Source: Clostridium manihotivorum
GTDB lineage: Bacteria > Bacillota > Clostridia > Clostridiales > Clostridiaceae
Reading direction: 5' to 3'
Assembly: GCF_004015185.1 (NCBI RefSeq)
Contig: NZ_CP025746.1
Coordinates: forward strand, 5,969,776-6,033,775
Length of the DNA stretch: 64,000 bases
Shown here one piece after another: positions 60,397-64,000 of the stretch. The translations under genes were made by a program, and so were the position numbers. A model generated the notes under the pieces. The model saw nothing but the letters and a program-made list of their open reading frames with translations, was not told the DNA's origin and did not search any database. How positions within the stretch are numbered: the first letter of the stretch is position 1; each line of letters opens with the position of its first letter.

Positions 60397-62124
60397 CTAA
60401 AACTGTGGGCCTATATGCCAATCGTCATACAAGCTGCCTTTTATGTTTACATAATCATTCAAATTAACTGAAAGCATACCCTCTGGCGTCCATACATCTA
60501 TTACTTCTGCATATACAGAATAGATTCCATCTGGATACCATATTGGAGTAAAATGTACTCTTTGATTATAGGTAGAATATTTATTTTTTCTAAGCTGAAA
60601 ACTTGAGGAATAACCTGCTGTTATCATTTCTAATACTCTATTATAAGTTTTATAATTAAATTCAGGATAATAAGAAATAGCATTTTGAGCACCTGTTATG
60701 GATGAGCTTGGAGCATTAGAACTAAGATTAGAATTTACATTTAAGTTTATTCCATATCCTGATTTCATAGTTTTTGAATAGGCTGTAGGGACTTTAGCAT
60801 CTGGCTGAAGGTTCATATTGGCTGAAAGATAAGCATAGTAACTTATCCATTTATATTTCCAATCTCCTCTATCAACCCAATGACCATTATCAACCCAGTA
60901 TCCTGTGTTTTTACCTGTACTAACCCAGCTCCAGTTTGCCTGCCATTCCCATTTAGGTTCCCAATAGCAATCCCATTTTCCCCATGTAGCAGAAGTTTTT
61001 GGAGCTTTACTTGGAATACTAGAAGTCTTAAAACTTGAATTCTTATCATTAGCAGTAGGATTTGGTGGAGTGTTTTCTTTAAGGTCTACTATTTGGGCTG
61101 TAATATTTGCTTTATTTGCAGATGCTCCACTTATACTTACATCTATATTTAATGTTTGTGGTGTTTTGGGAGTGTGCCATTTAAACCAAACCTTTTGAGA
61201 TTCTCCTTCTGGAATATAAATATTACTTACAGTGTAGTTTTGTCCATTTACTCTAAAGGTTACAGATACAGGATTGTCAGGTGTTCTTCTTCTATCTGTA
61301 TTTACAGTTATTGAAGTAATAACATCTGTGTCACATCTATATTCATAGGAATTACTATCAATATCTACTCCCTTATCCGCCTCACTAAACCTTATGACAC
61401 CAAGTCCTAAATAGGCTTTTATTTGAGTATTTGATACCTTTTGATTACTCGATCCTGACCAAGCAGCAAAACCTAAATCAGAAGTTTGTAAAAACAAAGC
61501 AAGGGGCAAATTCTTATGAGATAAACTTACCATCTTTGCTCTTAAACCTCCTCCAAGTTTTTCATCATATAATGCTGCTTCATGTGCAGTCATTGCCATA
61601 TACACTCCTTGAAAAGTCATGTAAGCTATAGGTTCAATAAGTATTTTATAATCTCCGCTTATAAGATTTTCATAATTCATACCAGTAAGGCTTGCAATTA
61701 ATTTTAGAGCATATTCAGAACAAAAGTATTTTTTAGTAGCTTCAATATTTATAGTATAGCTACTTGAACCTATAATTCTTGGCATAGGTTGAGATGGAAT
61801 ATAATAGTTATACACACTTGTGTATGCTTGCAAGGAACTTCCGTTTCTATATTGAATTTTTGATTTCTTTCCAAAATGTATTTTTATATTATTTTGATTT
61901 TTATTTGAGAAATCAATAGGTGTAGTTACTGGCATTTGATCTCTACACCTGATAACAGTAATCCTTACCCCATCATTCCTTGGATTCCAAAAGTTTTGAG
62001 ATGATCCATTTCCCATTCCACCTCCTCCACCGTCAAAGTTTCCATCTCCTTCAGCAAATACACTTATAGGTACAGAAAAAATTATTAACATTAAACAAAG
62101 TAAAAATGCTGTTACTCTTTTCAT
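60397..62124 (-). CDS. Large secreted/surface protein of the transfer region
   Basis: 575 residues with a signal peptide (MKRVTAFLLCLMLIIFSVPI..., cleavage near SVFA-EG). A Gly-rich stretch follows, then several beta-rich segments, including an Ig-like portion (about 295-360). A strongly Trp-rich stretch lies at about 375-430, with WGKWDCYWEPKWEWQANWSW and repeats of WVDNGHWVDRGDW. No catalytic motif or anchor seen. Proteins of this type occur in clostridial ICE transfer operons; a role in donor-recipient contact or the channel exterior is inference. The ATG is preceded by GGAGGTG. Confidence 0.65.
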   Translation of the reverse strand: MKRVTAFLLCLMLIIFSVPISVFAEGDGNFDGGGGGMGNGSSQNFWNPRNDGVRITVIRCRDQMPVTTPIDFSNKNQNNIKIHFGKKSKIQYRNGSSLQAYTSVYNYYIPSQPMPRIIGSSSYTINIEATKKYFCSEYALKLIASLTGMNYENLISGDYKILIEPIAYMTFQGVYMAMTAHEAALYDEKLGGGLRAKMVSLSHKNLPLALFLQTSDLGFAAWSGSSNQKVSNTQIKAYLGLGVIRFSEADKGVDIDSNSYEYRCDTDVITSITVNTDRRRTPDNPVSVTFRVNGQNYTVSNIYIPEGESQKVWFKWHTPKTPQTLNIDVSISGASANKANITAQIVDLKENTPPNPTANDKNSSFKTSSIPSKAPKTSATWGKWDCYWEPKWEWQANWSWVSTGKNTGYWVDNGHWVDRGDWKYKWISYYAYLSANMNLQPDAKVPTAYSKTMKSGYGINLNVNSNLSSNAPSSSITGAQNAISYYPEFNYKTYNRVLEMITAGYSSSFQLRKNKYSTYNQRVHFTPIWYPDGIYSVYAEVIDVWTPEGMLSVNLNDYVNIKGSLYDDWHIGPQF

Positions 62125-62139
62125 AAGCTTACACCTCCA

Positions 62140-62175
62140 AAAAAATAGAGAGTACAGATTTTAACCATACTCTCT
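62140..62175 (-). terminator. Terminator within the transfer block
   Basis: Arms AGAGAGTA and TACTCTCT; on the minus strand ATTTTTTTGG follows. It ends the transcript of the 62.2-62.7 kb gene, only about 15 bases before the next gene's start. Confidence 0.75.
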
Positions 62176-62195
62176 AAAAATACTTTTTTATTAAA

Positions 62196-62729
62196 CTAAT
62201 CCATTGTACCCACTTGCTTATTAATATCACCATCAGATGTTACATTTGTTCCTTGACCACCACCACCTTCATCGTTAACCCAACCAAACCCTGGAACATA
62301 TACTTGTCCTTTGTTATTTTTTTCTCCTCCCTTAGGACTTGATTCTTTCTGTGGTTTTACTGCTTTTTCAGGATAAGTAGGTACTTTATTTTTATTTGTT
62401 ATATCATCTGTAGTCTTAGGTTTTTCCTTTGGTGGTTCTGGTTTTTTAGGTGCTGTTTCAGTATTACTACTTACAACATTATTTTGAGAGGATTTTTCTG
62501 TACTATCAGCAGCATTAATAACTGGTACTTTAGCTTTTTCTTCATTTTCTGTTTTTATTTCGTCTACCTTAACTTCATCTACCTTATTAATATCTGATAA
62601 AACTTTATCCTCTTTAGTTTTAGGTGTTTTATTTACATAACTTATTAAGCCTGCTCCAAGAGCTATAGCTAAAACAACAAGAAATGTTACAGTTAAATTT
62701 TTCTTTACATTAAAATTAAGTTTTTTCAT
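62196..62729 (-). CDS. Membrane-anchored Pro/Lys-rich linker protein
   Basis: 177 residues from the ATG nine bases after GGGAG. A short cytoplasmic start, one transmembrane helix (VTFLVVLAIALGAGLISYV, about 13-31), then a long low-complexity Lys/Pro/Thr/Asn-rich stretch, ending in a conserved-looking VPGFGWVNDEGGGGQGT segment. This looks like a wall-spanning stalk with a short terminal motif. Typical of ICE transfer operons; function not known. Confidence 0.65.
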   Translation of the reverse strand: MKKLNFNVKKNLTVTFLVVLAIALGAGLISYVNKTPKTKEDKVLSDINKVDEVKVDEIKTENEEKAKVPVINAADSTEKSSQNNVVSSNTETAPKKPEPPKEKPKTTDDITNKNKVPTYPEKAVKPQKESSPKGGEKNNKGQVYVPGFGWVNDEGGGGQGTNVTSDGDINKQVGTMD

Positions 62730-62841
62730 CCACATTCACTCCCTTAATTTTTTTCAACATAACGGTTTTTTTTGCCCTTGTTAAAAAATAAACATACTTT
62801 TTGTATTTTGTCCAGATGTTTTTTTAATTTTTTATTTTCAC

Positions 62842-62878
62842 TTATTCACACGTTGTCCACACGCTCTCCTGTGGATAT
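62842..62878. promoter_or_regulatory. Cluster of three DnaA-box-like sites
   Basis: TTATTCACA (62842-62850, exact to TTATNCACA), TTGTCCACA (62853-62861, one change) and, on the other strand, ATATCCACA (62870-62878, one change). They lie in the only sizeable gap of the transfer block (62730-62888), next to a run of T/A. Confidence 0.5.
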
Positions 62879-62888
62879 GTGATTAACT

Positions 62889-63443
62889 TTAGAACTTAGA
62901 AGTATAACCTGCATTGACCTTTAAGTTTATTTGTAGTGGTGGCAACTTATCCCATCCAAAAGATAAAGGTACTTCAATATGGATAGTAGCTTGAGCTTGA
63001 AATTTATTTGAAGTATTAGGGTTTAACGGTGCTAATGGTGTATTTATAATATTTATTTTAAGATCTGAAAGCTTATATTCTGTCTCTTTTCCCGTAAATT
63101 TAATGTGATATACACCATTTTTCTCTAAACCTAAAAGATTATCAAGATAAGTAAATATATCTCCTGTATCTACTTTACTCTCCCATAAATTAGCTTGGTT
63201 TAGATTATAGCCTCCACTATATCCTTCACGTAGCCCATTATATACATCATCATAATTTTGAACCGCCACAACTATTACAGAAGTTTGAAGTGCATCCCTT
63301 ACTCCCTTTGCTATAATTTGAAGCCTCATGTATTCTGATACTGCACTAAATATTATTATCAGTGATAAAACTATTGCACAAGCAAGAGGAAGAGCATTTC
63401 CTTTTTTCTCCTTCAATATCCTTCTTATGTTTTTTACTTCCAA
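62889..63443 (-). CDS. TadE-like pseudopilin of the transfer apparatus
   Basis: 184 residues from a TTG with GGAGGAG nine bases upstream. Short basic start LKEKKGNALPLACAIVLSLI followed by a single hydrophobic helix and AVSEYMRLQIIAKGVRDALQ. This is the layout of TadE/TadF-like minor pilins (cleavage after KKG). The rest is extracellular beta-rich. It overlaps the DUF4320 gene by 10 bases. Likely part of an ICE-encoded pilus-like structure. Confidence 0.6.
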   Translation of the reverse strand: MEVKNIRRILKEKKGNALPLACAIVLSLIIIFSAVSEYMRLQIIAKGVRDALQTSVIVVAVQNYDDVYNGLREGYSGGYNLNQANLWESKVDTGDIFTYLDNLLGLEKNGVYHIKFTGKETEYKLSDLKINIINTPLAPLNPNTSNKFQAQATIHIEVPLSFGWDKLPPLQINLKVNAGYTSKF

Positions 63444-63841
63444 TACACTTCACTCCTCCCCGTAGCTTTAGATTTAAGTTCAATAGGAAAAGAGCCAAAA
63501 CTAAAGAAACCTATATCCACCGTTTTAGTAACTGTTACAGTAATTTCATCATTTAGCTGTACTTTATTTGTTCCACTAATGTAATTTGCCTGCCATGATA
63601 TAGCAGGGCTTATTCCTGTTTGATCTTTTAAACTTTCTACCTTCGCACTTACTTCCGTACCTACTCTTCCTGAAATTTCTGCGGTTCTCATAATTTCATT
63701 GGCATAAGTATTTAATTGATTTTTTGCCACAAATACAGGAAATATTTTTACTGCAAAAGCAATAACCATCATAGCTGCAATTATAATAACTACAGTATCA
63801 ATATATCCTTCGCCTTTCTTTTCTTTTAAAAGTTTAATCAC
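63434..63841 (-). CDS. DUF4320 pilin-like membrane protein
   Basis: 135 residues from a GTG preceded by GGAGGTG; earlier in-frame starts lie inside the upstream gene. MIKLLKEKKGEGYIDTVVII followed by AAMMVIAFAVKIFPVF is a short basic head plus one membrane helix, like a prepilin; the remainder is a beta-rich extracellular domain. DUF4320 proteins are found in clostridial conjugative elements. It lies directly after a partial membrane-protein gene and before the TadE-like gene. Confidence 0.7.
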   Translation of the reverse strand: MIKLLKEKKGEGYIDTVVIIIAAMMVIAFAVKIFPVFVAKNQLNTYANEIMRTAEISGRVGTEVSAKVESLKDQTGISPAISWQANYISGTNKVQLNDEITVTVTKTVDIGFFSFGSFPIELKSKATGRSEVYWK

Positions 63842-63852
63842 TGCACCACCTC

Positions 63853-64000
63853 CTAAAACAATTGCCCCATGGTTTTCATTATTTGAATCCCCATTACAAC
63901 AAGATACATTAGTACAAAGCACATAAGCATTGCAAAGGAATATTTTCTTATTTTTGATGGCTGTTTTGCTGCTAGTGTTTTAAGTCTTTGAAGTTCTAAT
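63853..64000 (-). CDS. Membrane protein of the transfer region (5' end outside window)
   Basis: The last 48 codons are visible: ELQRLKTLAAKQPSKIRKYS, then a hydrophobic helix (FAMLMCFVLMYLVVMGIQIM) and a stop. Its end lies 11 bases before the GTG of the DUF4320 gene. A TadB/TadC-type or small membrane component is possible, but too little is seen. Confidence 0.6.
   Translation of the reverse strand, partial: LELQRLKTLAAKQPSKIRKYSFAMLMCFVLMYLVVMGIQIMKTMGQLF

Larger units (their letters stand above)
26900..64000. mobile_element. Integrative and conjugative element (left end to window edge)
   Basis: Evidence: a large serine recombinase at a probable attL; excision/control genes; a repressor/ImmA-protease pair; a VirB4-type ATPase, C39-type peptidase and pilin-like proteins of a transfer apparatus; and orphan DNA methyltransferases. 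The relaxase, coupling protein and right end are not in the window. A defence cargo of about 18 kb (33.06-51.4 kb) splits the control and transfer blocks. Confidence 0.85.

Overview
This is AT-rich, low-GC Firmicute DNA, most likely a cellulose/plant-polymer-associated or gut/soil Clostridium. The evidence is strong AGGAGG-type ribosome binding sites, clostridial-type proteins (SecA2, Nramp/MntR, YwbE, GH26 and GH16 secreted glycanases) and tight gene packing. No rRNA, tRNA or CRISPR array was seen. The species cannot be fixed from the sequence alone.

Positions 1-26.9 kb are ordinary chromosome. In order they hold a truncated methyltransferase; a divergent mntR/mntH manganese pair with two palindromic operators; a HAD phosphatase; a GH1 phospho-beta-glucosidase behind a LicT/BglG-type antitermination site; a heterodimeric ABC exporter cotranscribed with an M20 amidohydrolase; an ABC-F protein behind a probable attenuator; secA2; guanine deaminase; an isochorismatase-like hydrolase; a secreted CBM35-GH26 mannanase; a GNAT acetyltransferase behind a leader peptide and two mutually exclusive hairpins; ywbE; and a 1222-residue multidomain GH16 laminarinase. 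This stretch ends in decayed DNA: AraC, HAD and IS630 fragments.

At about 26.9 kb an integrative and conjugative element (ICE) begins and runs past the right edge. Its large serine recombinase abuts a short tail that reads like the 3' end of a 23S rRNA (uracil-5-)-methyltransferase gene (rumA type), so the element probably sits in that gene. The control block (28.6-33.0 kb) holds a SHOCT-like small protein, a DinG-like helicase fragment, sigma-like and ArpU-like regulators, and a divergent repressor/ImmA-type protease pair. That pair faces a strong promoter flanked by GAAC-N4-GTTC boxes. The transfer block (51.4-64 kb, all on the minus strand) holds a VirB4-type ATPase, a C39-type peptidase, CpaE/TadZ-like and TadE-like proteins, two orphan DNA methyltransferases, and an inserted CBS-GGDEF unit.

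Between the two ICE blocks (33.1-51.4 kb) lies a defence island, the most notable part of the window. One promoter at 51.36-51.38 kb appears to drive a tightly packed, overlapping operon: HTH protein, cytosine-C5 methyltransferase, SNF2 helicase (DrmD-like), type III Mod, type III Res, DrmA, DrmB and DrmC (PLD). An HD-DUF429 fusion, a PD-(D/E)XK-like protein and a Cys-rich small protein follow. This mixes signatures of class 1 and class 2 DISARM and embeds a type III restriction pair in the same transcript. Downstream lies a separate HTH plus ImmA/IrrE-Fic fusion module.
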